Positions 43,972 to 59,724 of a stretch of DNA of 64,000 nt are shown piece by piece. Both the position numbers and the translations under genes were made by a program. Each line of letters starts with the position of its first letter. Within the stretch, counting starts at the first letter, position 1. Below the pieces are notes generated by a model that saw nothing but the letters and a program-made list of their open reading frames with translations, did not search any database and was not told where the DNA came from. This stretch comes from Hypericum androsaemum (taxonomy: Eukaryota; Streptophyta; Magnoliopsida; Malpighiales; Hypericaceae), in assembly GCA_963995505.1 (NCBI GenBank), contig OZ023187.1:2487501-2551500 (forward strand), read 5' to 3'.

Positions 43972-46057
43972 TGTGTTTTTTATGAATCTTCCAAATAATA
44001 CATGGAGGTGTCTACTCAACACTTCGGGAACTGAAGTTGGGATAAATAAATTTGAGTGAAAATATCTAGGCACTGTGTTCGCGGAAAAAATGTAAGGATA
44101 TATGTCCTCGATATTTAATCATGTACTCTCAATGAAGTATGATTTTTTCCTCCTGTGCTGAAGTATAAATAAATGTACGATGAATAAATACAAAAAAATG
44201 ATGTATAAATATGTTCCATAAATTAACTCCCGTTCAAGTTGGCTCGACAAGTAAAGTTGCGAGATCGATCAAATTGCGTTACGGGGTAGTTCAATGTCAC
44301 TAGTTTCTTGGGATTGTAACAAGTGCATGTATATGCATGCATCAACACTCCACTTTATCCGTCTTCCGAAACGGGCACTATTATACAATCAACCATGAAC
44401 GGTATTTTATAACGTGTTTTGTCGAAAAAAACTACTTGAATTACCTAAAATTATTTTAGGTTAAATACGTTTAATCTTAAAATTCTTTCACGATATTTGT
44501 CGTGCACAATAATAATATATGCACAGTATAATCAAATTTTTAAATTTTTTTAAACATATTTTAAATGAAGTATTACACAAATTTCCTTCAATTCATGTCA
44601 AGAATTTGAATCTAGAGTCGTGCATATTTTGTGACCAAGAAGCAGCCATGCGAAAGAAAAAAGCGGCAAATTGCAATTCCGTGAATGTGGCAGATGAAGG
44701 CACGCATTTTGTACAGTTTCTGGGGAATATGATGATTAATAACGCAGGCTGGCAAGTTAGTTCTCGTCACTTGTCACTTCAATTTGGTGTTTCTTTGTCA
44801 CCATTTTGATTTTGTCCGCGACTTGATACATTCACGAATTGCCAAAAAAATAGAGGAAGAAAATTTCAGGGTTTTTGTCCGCTACTTGAAATGTTTATTG
44901 TTCGCATTCACATCAGCTGTTTAATTGAGTTACCTTTTTTTTCTTTGGTTAACAACGTGATCTCGAACATAAGTTTAGATCAACGGGTAATTAAATTATT
45001 TAATTTAATTAATAGGTTAGTCGAATTTGAGTTTTTTCGAATGAAATAATGTTAAATACTAATTGAATTTTTTTTGTTATAATTATAAAATTCTACCGAA
45101 TTAAATTTGAATTAAACATCAACCAAAAACAACAAAAAAACTAATCTTAATATCTTATCTCTCGGGTAAATAAGTGTTAGTCACTGAGACTTTGTTATGG
45201 TTTAGGTTTTGTTTGGTTACAAAGATACATTTTTCAATCCTTAAAATTTGATATTCAGAATTTAAAAATTAATATATGAATTGAAGAAGTTTAAATATTA
45301 GATTCGAATCATGGATGGATATTGAATTTTTTACTCACGACAGCGCCAACGCGGCAATAACGAACTAGGTAAGTCTTGGGCCTTAAGTTTTGCATAGGCC
45401 CACTTCTCTCTCAATTGCAGACTTTCTTGTTGGTACTCTTTTCTCTATTTCGATTTTTTTTCCAATTGGGACAAAATTTTCAGAATAATTTTTAACGAGA
45501 CCAACGACTACAACTTTGTACTTCTGTATAAGGGGATTGCCACGTGTTGAAGGGTGGATTTTCGGTGGGTAGATCTCCATGTTAGGTGGGTAGAGGCTGT
45601 CACTAGATGAATTCTTTTTCGTTGCTGTTTGGTGTCTTGCTGTGTGTTGAACGACGATTTTGGCTTTGCTAATGAAATGATATGATACATTTACCCCTTA
45701 ATAAAATTTTGTTACAAATTTTGTGCCGTAACGAGGTTATTTACTGATCGTCGAAACAATTAGATGGCTATTTGTAGGGGTGTGTATCGAATTGACTAAA
45801 ACTGCAAAACTGAAGAACTACACAAATCGAGATCGACTGTAATTTCCGTACAATGGTGCGATTGGTGTCAATACACGAGGGGAGAGATCATTTGGGTAAG
45901 GGGAGGGGGAAAATTTACCCAAAAAGAAAACCGAGACCACCAAAATCTCATACCACACGAGTTTTTTTAAACTTTCTTCTACACATTCCCAAATCACAAT
46001 CCCACATGTGTGGCATTATCAAACAATAACATTGGAGAGAGAGAGAGTAAGTTGGTC
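43972..46057. other. Intergenic sequence, no gene seen
   Basis: AT-rich. An unconvincing 96-codon frame lies at 44519-44809 (plus, contains SCIFCDQEAAMRKKKA) without recognised motifs. The 3' flank of the first SDR gene begins near 45950. Confidence 0.45.
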
Positions 46058-47933
<1,876 letters not shown>

Positions 47934-48429
47934 GTTCTCTCTCCTTTTTTCGTCTATGCTGTGTTTTTCTTGGAAGAGAGAGGATAGCTTTCTATAGCTT
48001 CCAAAATTTAGTGGATGGAAATCGACGATTGTGAGCTGGAAGAGCACGTACGCCACGAGCTAAACTTCTCGTGCAAGTACGGAATTGAGACTTTAGATTT
48101 ATTGGTCTTAACCTTATCCTTTCGATTTATACCACGTGATCCGAATATATTAATCCAAATTCGGACAATTTTTTATCCTGACGTATGTACATTCTTGGTA
48201 ATAACAATGGACAATTCATGAGCTTCATAAAAGTTACGTATGTGAACATTGGCACTCATACCACACGCTTTGGTACTCATACGGGGATTTTTTTTTTCTC
48301 AAATAGGTTTAAAAAAAGTTAGTTATTTTTTCAAAATAGGCAAACACATATGCATATTTCTTAAATAGGTTTTAAAAAAATTAAAATATGGACGTGATAT
48401 CAAAGCCACAAATGTTAAACAGGATATTC
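47934..48429. other. 5' flank of SDR copy A
   Basis: The stretch 47980-48090 is repeated at about 56770-56880 (shared gatagctttctatagcttcc, aaaatttagtggatggaaat and gagcacgtacgccacgagct). It is therefore a promoter/5' UTR block duplicated with the gene. Part of 48180-48240 is related to the 63-bp tandem unit at 58.7 kb. Confidence 0.7.
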
Positions 48430-48686
48430 CGCAATACTACGGGGAACTGATAGAAATGCTGGACAAGATGGATTTCACGGTGGATTTTTTGTCGTCGGCC
48501 GTTGGCCGGATTGTGGAGGAGCATGCCCGTTTTAAGCAGATAGAGAAGACGAGGTCCGAAGTGGAGGCGAAAATGGCTGAACTTTGGGAGGAGCTGCGCA
48601 TCATAGATGCGGAAGAAATTCCGAAGTTTGAGCTTACGATGAGTTTAAGCACACAATCTGGGGTTCACGTTGCTCAAAACATGTAA
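48430..48686 (+). pseudogene. Unrecognised coiled-coil-like ORF fragment, duplicated at 62.8 kb
   Basis: After an acag acceptor-like site, an open frame reads IPQYYGELIEMLDKMDFTVD, then AVGRIVEEHARFKQIEKTRS and EAKMAELWEELRIIDAEE, rich in Glu/Lys/Leu and probably helical or coiled coil. A second copy at 62796-62988 keeps the same frame with few changes until a stop. Both lie upstream of SDR-array units. I do not recognise the parent protein. It is likely a captured exon or the end of a gene that was duplicated with the array. Confidence 0.5.
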
Positions 48687-48706
48687 CGGATCATAGGTCA
48701 CAAGCA

Positions 48707-48905
48707 TGTTAGAATCTCTATATCCAACCCAAAACGTTAAGGGAATGAGTTGGTAGATTTTTCACACTTATAAATTTGTCTCCCACTCGTGTTTACCGAC
48801 GTGGGATTCTCAACACACCCTGTCAAACAAGACTCACTTAAGGTTGAAGATTGCACTGGCTTTGACTTTACCAAAGTACGAGAAATGGGGGTCGTGAGAG
48901 TTCAG
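48707..48905 (-). mobile_element. Truncated TRIM-type LTR element
   Basis: On the minus strand, TGTTGAGAATCCCAC (ending 48820) through agattctaaca (48708) matches the 112-bp LTR of the complete TRIM at 56376. Upstream on that strand, 48825-48905 matches part of the TRIM internal region (gacttcaccaaagt-cgagaaatgggg). The other LTR is missing. Confidence 0.75.
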
Positions 48906-49252
48906 GTTCCTTCGTATGTCTGGAGCAAACAACACGTCATGTAAAAGATGTGGCGCTGACATTACAATTTTGTCTCATATTTATGCACCTCCAAAGCCAC
49001 AATGAAACTTGGAGGAACGAGTAATAGAAATTGGATAATCTTCAACAAAAAAAAGAAGATATGAAGTAGTCTCCAGCCCATAATCTCTTCGGCTAAACGA
49101 GGGAATGGAAACAACCTTGAACATCTTATTCAACACTCAAACTAAACGAGATATGCGAATGGAAATCATGACTCGATAGTACTCGACTCTAAACATCAAA
49201 CATTAAATAAAAATTAAGCCACACATGGAAATGGGAGTCATTGGAGTGGAAT
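48906..49252. other. Array spacer between SDR copies A and B
   Basis: 48940-49040 (aaagatgtggcgctgacatt and catatttatgcacct) recurs at 59528-59630. 49085-49160 (ggctaaacgagggaatggaa) recurs at 60038-60110 and in diverged form at 60540-60610. These are landmarks of segmental duplication. No gene is present. Confidence 0.7.
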
Positions 49253-52008
<2,756 letters not shown>

Positions 52009-52577
52009 TCTCAAGGACGAGTCTGAAGATATACTTGAATTGAAGTAGAGATGCACTTACTAGCTATTAATGAGCCAATCCTTTTATAGAAACTTTTTTT
52101 CTCTTTGAAAAATATGTATCGAAAAAACTTTACTTTAATATTTAGTGAAATACGTAATTGATATTTAGATATTTCAATATTTCGTGGTTTAAAATTTATA
52201 AATTAAATATACGATATTTCAACTCCATCTGCCCGATCATCTTTCGCAGATATTTTGGTATTTTACCACTGTCTACATGAGTTCGAATTCAGTAGAGATA
52301 AGAGTTATCTCCATTGAAATAGATCAAGTCATTATACTTATAGACACGATTTTTAATGACTGTCAGATCTGTAGATAAGATTTTTAATAAAATCTAATGG
52401 TCTAAACGAAATCCTTTCCGTGAGAACGACTTTTATGTTATCTCCACTCAATCCAAAACCCCGTCTAATCACCTGACATTTTTGAAAATTGCGTTCTTAT
52501 TTTTGTCTGTGCCTACATAGAGACATGTGACCAATTATACGTTTGGAAATAATTAGTTTATTCACATGATACATTTT
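52009..52577. other. 5' flank of SDR copy B
   Basis: AT-rich. At 52370-52455 a segment (agatctgtagataagatttt ... ttatgttatctccactcaatcc) is a diverged copy of the small element near 53236-53345. No gene seen. Confidence 0.5.
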
Positions 52578-52922
52578 GGGTTTTTATTCAATATGGTGCT
52601 ACAGTACTATTTTTTAATCATTATAGTATTATTGTTCCAATAATTCTGAATACGGGGTCTGTTTTCCAGATCAAAATTTTTTTCGATTCTCTCTCCTTTG
52701 ATTGAAAATTTTTTTTGATCCGAGTTTGAAGTTGCATTAATTTTTTTATCTTTATTGTCAAAAAAATCTTTCGACTTTAACCCAGACCAAAAAAAATTTC
52801 GACCTAAAGAGAGAAATCCTCAAGTCGAAAATAACTTTTTACCTGAGAGGAAAGGCACAGTAGATATTTTCCAAGGCTTCCACCACGTGACTAGTGTAGC
52901 TCACTATTCCAAGAACCCTACT

Positions 52923-53217
52923 CATTAGGTCGGGGCAGATTTGGTGGGGACTGGGGTAGTCCCCAAACAAGAGGACTAACTCAAACCAATATCACTACAC
53001 ATGCAAACCAATATCACTTCACATGCAAATCAGTGTCTTGCAAATCAATATCACTTCACATGCAAATCAATATCACTTCACATGCAAACCAATATCACCT
53101 TATAGGTTATTGACCATCAGATTTAAAGATAATCAAATCTGACGGCCCAAAATGTAGTTCCCACCTATGGACAAATTTTCTTTAGTCCCCATTCAATCCG
53201 ATCTGCATTAGGCCACC
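52923..53217. mobile_element. MITE of about 300 bp, copy 1
   Basis: Nearly colinear with 59725-60022. It has short inverted ends (gcagatttggtggggact and agtccccattcaatccgatc) and internal repeats of caaaccaatatcacttcaca. The flanks share cattagg on both sides, part of a worn 9-bp duplication. It lies inside the left arm of the outer foldback element. Confidence 0.8.
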
Positions 53218-53886
53218 AAATCCGATTAGATATCTGTAGCTAGGGGACAAGGCTACAGATCTGTAGACACGATTTTTAATAAAATCTGATGGTCCAAACG
53301 AAATCTCCTCCGTATGGACAACTTTTATGTTGTCCCCACTCAATCAAAAATGTATAGCTAATGCAAATCTCTTTTTGACAACCAACCAAAAGTGCAAAAT
53401 AGTTGGTTGAAAATGCAAGTAATCATCAATGCGTATCTAAATTGATTGTGTTGTTCTAAATGCAACTGTAATCAATTTTAGGATACAAATTTAATGATCT
53501 GATTTGAATTTCCATTTTTATAGGTAAATTTTATTGCACCGGAATATTAATTATTAGATATTTATAATCCTAGGTGTTAGTATCAACTTCGTCAAAATTT
53601 TGTCCTAATAAAATCCAATAAAAATCTACGACCGAGAAAAAGAGTGTCGAGCAGATTATGATTTTCAATAAATAGAATATATTGATATTTGGTTAAAAAA
53701 TTATACCGTAAGAAAAGAAAAATGTTTTTCCATGTTAGAAGTTGGAATTATTCCTGTTGACTCTTCAATATCGGACAATTAACTCTTAGTAGTTACTATG
53801 CATTTTCAACGAACCATTTGCTTATTAGTGGGAATTGAGATTTGCATTAGCTACAGATATCTAATCGGAATTGGTGGCCTAATGAG

Positions 53887-54972
53887 GGGTTTTTGTCCAA
53901 AATGGTGCTATAGTACAACTTTATCTCAAAAATGGTGTTATTATTAAAAAAATTATGGATATGGTGTTTCTCTCTCCTCAGATCGAAATTTTTTTTCGAC
54001 TTGGGACCAAAACCGAAAAAAAATTTCGACTTTCATTATCAAAATTTTTTTTCGGCCTGGGACCAAGTACGGTAGCAAACAGTGAAAAACTTCGTACTGT
54101 AGCATTTTTGAAAAATCTCCATACCGTAGCAAATAGTGAAAATTTTCGTACTGTAGCATTTTTGAACATTTTTGTTAACATAATGAAAAATATAAAAAAC
54201 TTGAAAAATGGGTCTTAGATTCTTCTAATTTTACAAATTTTTGTACTGTAGCACACGTATTTTTGTTAAAATAATAATAAAATCTAAAAATATGTCTTAG
54301 ATTCTTCTAAAATTTACTACTGTAGCACTATTATTTTTGTTAAAATAATGAAAAATCTAAAAACTCAAAAAATTGGTCTTAGATTCTTCTTCAATTTTTC
54401 AAAATTTTCGTACTGTAGCACCATTTATTTTGTTAAAATAATAAAAAATCTTAAAAAACTTCGAAAATGGGTCTTAGATTCTTTTTCTATTTTTGAAAAA
54501 ATGCGTACTGTAGCACCATTATTTTTGTTAAAATAATGAAAAATCTAAAAAAACTCAAAAATGGGTCTTAGATCTAAGACCCATTTTTGAGTTTATTTAG
54601 ATTTTTCATTATGTTAACAAAAATAATGTTGCTACAGTGTACTTACATTATTTTCATCGGGTTTTTTCTATTTCCGTGATACAGTACAATTTTACTATTT
54701 GCTACAGTACGCTTTTATTATTTGATACAGTAGAATAATGGTCCCAGGTTGAAAAATATTTTTGATTTTGGTCCCAGGTCGAAAAGATTCTTTCGATTAC
54801 GGAAGTCAAAAAAAATTTTGATTTGGTCCCAGGTCGAAAAATTTTCGACCTGCGCTCCTAGGTCGAAAATATTTTTCGACCTGAGAAAGGAACACCATTT
54901 TGGGAAATTTTTCAATAGTAACACCATTTTGGGGATAAAGTTATACAGTAACACCATATTGGACAAAAACAA
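53887..54972. mobile_element. Inner foldback MULE-type element with perfect 9-bp target duplication
   Basis: Ends GGGTTTTTGTCC and the complement of ggacaaaaacaa. The arms continue with aatggtg-tatagtacaacttt versus the complementary aaagttatacagtaacacc. The centre has gtactgtagca repeats and a perfect palindrome around aaatgggtcttagatctaag (about 54560-54590). Perfect 9-bp direct repeats CCTAATGAG occupy 53878-53886 and 54973-54981. It is non-coding and inserted in the right arm of the outer element, with which it shares terminal sequence, so a family member jumped into a relative. Confidence 0.9.
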
Positions 54973-55193
54973 CCTAATGAGTAAGGTTCTAGGAATAGTG
55001 AGCTATAACTCTAAGTCACGGAGGAGCCTTGGAAAATATCTACTCTGCCCCGTTATTTTGGACCTGCAGATTTCTCTCTCTTTAGCTCGAAATTTTTTTT
55101 GATATGGGAAACTGACACCATATTCAAAATTATTGGAACAGTAACACCATAATGGTAAAAAATTAGTACCGTAGTACCATATTTGGTAAAGGG

Positions 55194-56010
55194 TGAGGCT
55201 AATGTCAATACTGATAGTAATATTTCTTTTATAAAGAATTAAATTTATTTAAAATTTTTAATTTTACAAATAAAAATATATTATTAGAACAATCGATTTT
55301 TAAATAAGCTTTACAATGTACGAGTGAACAAAATTTTAAGAAAACGTACCAATGGGGATTCAGTCACATTTAAAATTTTCAAGCGGAATTGGGAGCATGA
55401 GTCGAATAATGTAAATTGTAGGTATATCGAAAGTGTCAACAAACGGGAGAAAAAAGAGATCGAGCAAAGGCTAGGCTCCACAAAAGGCACCATCGGTGAT
55501 TGTATTAATTTTTACATCGGGAGCATCTTGAGAGTCGCCGTTTTGCTCGTGAGTTTTCTGACCCGACAATTCGATCTTAATGAAGTCGACAGAATCGACC
55601 TCTCCTTGTTACATTAGTGTTATACATGTTTAAATAGCTGTACTGAAAGGTCCTACTCAACTTCATCTTAATGTTTATCGAGAGTTTGTACATGTCTGGT
55701 TTGCTAATTTTGACATTATTATTGAGAATGCAATGAATATGAGTTTGGAACGACGAATTTGTTTTGGATATGTTGCGAGTGTACTTCTCTGACTTATGCC
55801 CCGGCCTCTCTTTACATAGGAGTCAAGGACCGTAAAGTTTAGCGGAGAGAAAGCGTTAAACTTTCATTAAACAGCAAAAGCGTAAATATACATGTGCAAC
55901 CCTATGGGCGCATGTCTAACCCTAACATAACCCTTGCGATGTAATTTCCACGTCAATTAGGTTGTAAATACGATTATTACTACTAATAATAAATTTAACT
56001 TACCAAAAAA
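55194..56010. other. Spacer with one unrecognised 97-codon frame
   Basis: The open frame 55324-55617 (plus) contains NKREKKEIEQRLGSTKGTIG and a hydrophobic LRVAVLLVSFL. No family recognised and no splice or promoter context, so I do not call it a gene. The rest is AT-rich. Confidence 0.35.
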
Positions 56011-56284
56011 AATCTACTATATTCATAAGGCATCAACAGATCGTGTAAGAAAAGTAGAAACTGGGCCAAACCATCACACTTGGTTAAACTCAACTATGTT
56101 AATAAGACCTAAAATAAGCAACTTCGCCTAAAAATATAGAAATTAGGCCCAACCATACTCAAAAGCCAGAGTATAATCGTCTGGACCCAAACACAAACTT
56201 TAGCAGGTATATTTATCCGTACACATCGAACACAAATTTAAACAGAAAACACAAGTTGTATACGAATTGACGGGACTGAAAAAA

Positions 56285-56370
56285 GAGCGAACCCAAGTCC
56301 CTTGGTGCCACCAGTGACGAGAGCAGTCATCCCTTGGAGTGACCACCTAGGATCCTATCTGGTTCCAACC
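56285..56370 (-). pseudogene. SDR exon 1 relic (copy C)
   Basis: On the minus strand this reads the equivalent of RWSLQGMTALVTGGTKGLG (with TRGLG/KGLG-region changes) and a gttcgctc donor region. The start-codon side is interrupted by the TRIM insertion, which separates it from ccatgtctctcc at 56718 onward. No downstream exons follow. Non-functional. Confidence 0.8.
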
Positions 56371-56375
56371 ACTTG

Positions 56376-56711
56376 TGTTGAGAATCCCACATCGATTGAA
56401 CCACGAGTGAGGGGACACGTTTATAAGTATGAAAAATTCACTAACCTATTGCCTTAAAGTTTTGGGTTAGATATGGAGATTTTAACATAGTATCAGAGCG
56501 GGTTGATCCCGTGCCCATTGTTGAACTTGCACGATCCCCATTTCTCGAACTTTGGTGAAGTCAATCTTCGACCCAAGGTGGATTTCGTTTGAGGGGGCGT
56601 GTTGAGAATCCCACATCGATTAAAGCACGAGTGAGAGGACAAATTTATAAGTGTAAAAAATTCACCAACCCGTTGTCTTAAAATTTTGGGTTAGATATAG
56701 AGATTTTAACG
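56376..56711 (+). mobile_element. TRIM element (miniature LTR retrotransposon)
   Basis: Two 112-bp LTRs (56376-56487 and 56600-56711) begin TGTTGAGAATCCCACATCGA. The first ends TTTTAACA; the second has a final G in place of A. tagtatcagagc (56488-56499) is the initiator-Met tRNA primer site with one mismatch. gaggggg (56591-56597) is the polypurine tract. Flanks acttg and agttg match at 4 of 5. The 112-bp interior is non-coding. It inserted into the SDR exon 1 relic next to its start codon. Confidence 0.92.
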
Positions 56712-57150
56712 AGTTGTTCCATGTCTCTCCTTTTTTTCGTCTATCCTCGGCTGTGTTGTCCTTGGAAGAGAGAAGATAGCTTTCTATAGCTTCCAAAATT
56801 TAGTGGATGGAAATCCACAATTATGAGCCGGAAGAGCACGTACGCCACGAGCTAAAGTTCTCGTGCAAGTACGCAAGTGGGATAGACGAAAGTGGGACAA
56901 GTTGGACTATAATTGTCGCAAGTTGGACAAGTTGGACTATAATAGACGGAAGTGGAACAAGTTGGACTTTTTTTTTCCTCAAAAAAAAGTACGCAAGTGG
57001 TACTATAGATTTATTGGTCTTAACCTTATCTTTTCGGTTTATATTATTAATAGAAATTTGAACAATTATTTTTTATCCTGACAACCACGTATGTACATTC
57101 TTAGTAATAATAATAGACAATCCATGAGGTTCATAAAAGAATAAAAGTTA

Positions 57151-58694
57151 TGATGAGTGTGTAAACGCTCATGTTTTGTCATAAGTTTTGTACGTGTTTA
57201 GTCATACTTTAAGTTATTTTCATCATGTCATACCAAGTCTTATGATCGTTTTAGTACATTTATGTTTAGGAGTAGATTTCTACCCATTGTCACATTTTGT
57301 AGGAAAATGGAGCTCAATGAAGGCCGTTGGAGGAGTGATTTCGAGAGACCATATTACAAGAGCCATAACTTTCTGCTCGAGTGTCTGAATGCATCCAATG
57401 AGATACCGTTGGAAAGCTTGAAGATAGATCTACATTTTGTCTTTTATAGTCAAAGCCAAATTCGAAGTGAAAGAGGATAAAAAATGTAAAATACGAAGAT
57501 GCAACGAAGCTGATCAGCGACCCGGCGAGGGCCAAATACTTGGCGGGCGCCAAGTCCATTACAGAGAGTTCCATTGGCGGGTGCCAACTCCACTGGTGGG
57601 CGCCAGGTCAGCTCCGATGGCAGTTTTTCTTGGACTTCCTTTTTAGATGGGGACTCGATCTACTTCAGTTTGCTACGACTTTTGGCCTCCTGTTTTGGCC
57701 CTAGGATTATATTATATTATTTACTTCATTACTTGGCTAGCAAGTCTTTGAGTTTAGGAAAAACTCCTCTAGGTCTTCCTATTCTCTAGCTTAGTTGTTT
57801 GGCTGTATATAGGCCATAGTCTCTTAGGTTTTAGATACGTTTTTACTACAACTTTGACACAGCTTTTGGAGCTTAATAAAGTCACTATTCCAGTTAGCTA
57901 CGAGGAAGCAAGGCTTGATCATCACGACTAAGCTTTCTCTATCTCTACCTTTATGCTGATTGCTATCATGTTCTTCATTAATCTATTGTGCTTTATTAAC
58001 AAGCTTCGTGAGTAGTTCTCTTGTGAGTGCGATGCCCTAATTATGTGATTACTTGTCTATGCTAGCTATGATTTGATTATCTTTCGTTGATTTGATTATC
58101 TTTCGTAGTAGTTGTCAACTGATGATCTTAATGCTTAATCTAACTTGATCACTTAGATTATGATGTCTAGTTGATAATAATAGACCAAAAGGCATTAGAA
58201 CCAACGGAAGAGTCAATTGACATGTCTTAAAGTATTAGTGAGGAATCTTGATACTAAGGGATAACCCGCTAGGAGTTAACGTCATAATTGAGTTTAGTTT
58301 AGTTCTCGATCTCATTAATGAGCGGAAGCGTTGGTGAGTAATCGTGAACTACCCTAGCTTAGTTTTATCATCCTAATGAGCAGAAGCGTTAGGAAGATGC
58401 ACTAGAACACTCCGGGTACTAGTTAGAACTTCAGAAAAACTATAGTCTCAATATAGATAGGTAATTCGTAAGGGTATCGTGCTCGTTTGTCTCAACTGAA
58501 TTTACAACTCTTTTATTTACGTTTTTGATTTTGTTTATTTACTTGCAAACTTTTACAACCTTATAAATATTTTAATTCTCTCGTTTCACATAATTACTTG
58601 CCTTGATTTCGTGTTCAACGCTCAGTTCGAAACCCTACTTATTCACTATACTATTTGGTTGTGTGTTTAATTGTTCTCAATTTTACGCATATCA
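57151..58694 (+). mobile_element. Probable solo LTR of a large Ty3/gypsy-type element
   Basis: Starts tgatgagtgtgtaaacgctc and ends caattttacgcatatca, a terminus common in plant gypsy LTRs. It contains a repeated gcgggcgccaagt/ggcgggtgccaact motif (57540-57610) and the repeated phrase gagcagaagcgtt (58320-58395). It interrupts a run of the 63-bp tandem unit: one unit lies to the left (57086-57150), the rest to the right (58697 onward). Flanks agtta and atcta match poorly, so the boundaries are provisional. No coding region. Confidence 0.6.
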
Positions 58695-58696
58695 AT

Positions 58697-58948
58697 CTAC
58701 GTATGTACATTCTTGGTAATAATAATAGACAATTCATGAGGTTCATAAAAGCATAAAAGCTACGTATGTACATTCTTGGTAATAATAATAGACAATTCAT
58801 GAGGTTCATAAAAGCATAAAAGCTACGTATGTACATTCTTGGTAATAATAATAGACAATTCACGAGGTTCATAAAAGCATAAAAGCTACGTATGTACATT
58901 CTTGGTAATAATAATAGACAATTCAAAGGTTCATAGAAGCTACCATGC
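58697..58948 (+). repeat. 63-bp tandem array, four copies
   Basis: The unit ctacgtatgtacattcttgg + taataataatagacaattca + tgaggttcataaaagcataaaag starts at 58697, 58760, 58823 and 58886. Copies are nearly identical. Single diverged copies lie at 57086-57150 and about 48183-48235. Because 63 is a multiple of three, an antisense frame with a 21-residue period appears open; it is not a gene. Confidence 0.95.
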
Positions 58949-59527
58949 GCAAAAAAACTTTGGCAACCGCACTTCTACTCGAGTTTAAATAATTAAGAAC
59001 ACAATTATATTAAATATTTGTTAGAAGAATTTTATTACTATTCAAAAAATTTATCCGACTCAAATCTAGATTAGTCAATTTAGTAATTGTCTCAATACAA
59101 TATAAACCTAACTACCATTGGCCTGATATTGCCACCATAGTCGTGCATAATCTTTTTTCATAAGTAACTGATTTTATATAATAAAAATTATGTACACATG
59201 TACAGGAGACCCAGGATGTTCTCTACCCTTGAACAAACTCAGAAATACATAACTAGTTTCAGAGATATATTGTTTGAATTTGGTTATATGAAAGGAGCTT
59301 CGGTTCCTCGGTCGCAGCATTGTTTAGATAAAGGAGTTTCAGAGAAAAAAAAAGTAGACAGAGTAGCATCAATACTTGGTACCGAGGTGAGGTTCCGAAT
59401 TTCAACGAGAAAATTGGGGGTAAAAAAGAGAGAGTAAAAAATAGTTTATTATGAAATGCTGAGCATTTATTATTTAACACGATAGTAAACTTTTTTAAGT
59501 CGTGCTACATCAGTGCAGATAAGAAGA
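58949..59527. other. AT-rich spacer, no gene seen
   Basis: A 79-codon plus frame (59198-59437) has no recognisable motif. No repeat partner found within the window. Confidence 0.45.
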
Positions 59528-59724
59528 TAAAAGATGTGGCGCTGACATTTTAAATTTTGTCTCATATTTATGCACCTTGAAAGCCACAATAAAACTTTGA
59601 GGAACGAGTAATCGAAATTGGATACAATAAAACTTCGAGGAACGAGTAATCGAAATTGGATAGTCTTCAAAAATAAAAATAAAAAAACATACGAAGTACT
59701 TGATTTTTTTTGGGTGAGTGGAAC
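59528..59724. repeat. Array spacer duplicated from 48.94-49.06 kb
   Basis: aagatgtggcgctgacattt and following matches 48940-49040. The segment ataaaactt-gaggaacgagtaatcgaaattgga is itself doubled (about 59582-59618 and 59625-59661). Confidence 0.8.

Larger units (their letters stand above)
52578..55193. mobile_element. Outer foldback MULE-like element carrying nested insertions
   Basis: Left start gggtttttattcaatatgg and right end (complement of ccatatttggtaaaggg) are inverted. The arms continue through attattggaacagtaacacc, ggcttccaccacgtgac, tagctcactattccaagaac and agatatctgtagct to about 53421 on the left and 53800 on the right. The left arm is interrupted by the MITE at 52923-53217 and a short insert at 53236-53345. 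The right arm is interrupted by the complete foldback element 53887-54972. Removing the inserts restores arm pairing. No clear outer target duplication was found and there is no transposase. Confidence 0.75.
56011..57110 (-). repeat. Segmental duplication of SDR copy A 5' region
   Basis: 56033-56280 matches copy A intron 1 (47330-47790; shared aaccatcacacttggttaaa-type and gtacacatcgaacacaaa). 56285-56370 matches exon 1. 56750-57080 matches the 5' flank (47950-48180). The TRIM at 56376-56711 lies between them. Exons 2-5 are absent, so only the 5' end of a gene copy was kept or copied. Confidence 0.85.

Noticed and set aside
52979..53105. Regularly spaced caaaccaatatcac repeats resembling a CRISPR array
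   Set aside because: Spacers are as short as or shorter than repeats and are themselves repeated; this is the interior of a plant MITE, and the genome is eukaryotic.
58651..58926. Open frame with 21-residue repeats and hydrophobic stretches
   Set aside because: The 63-bp tandem unit is a multiple of three, so any frame repeats; there is no start context or homology.
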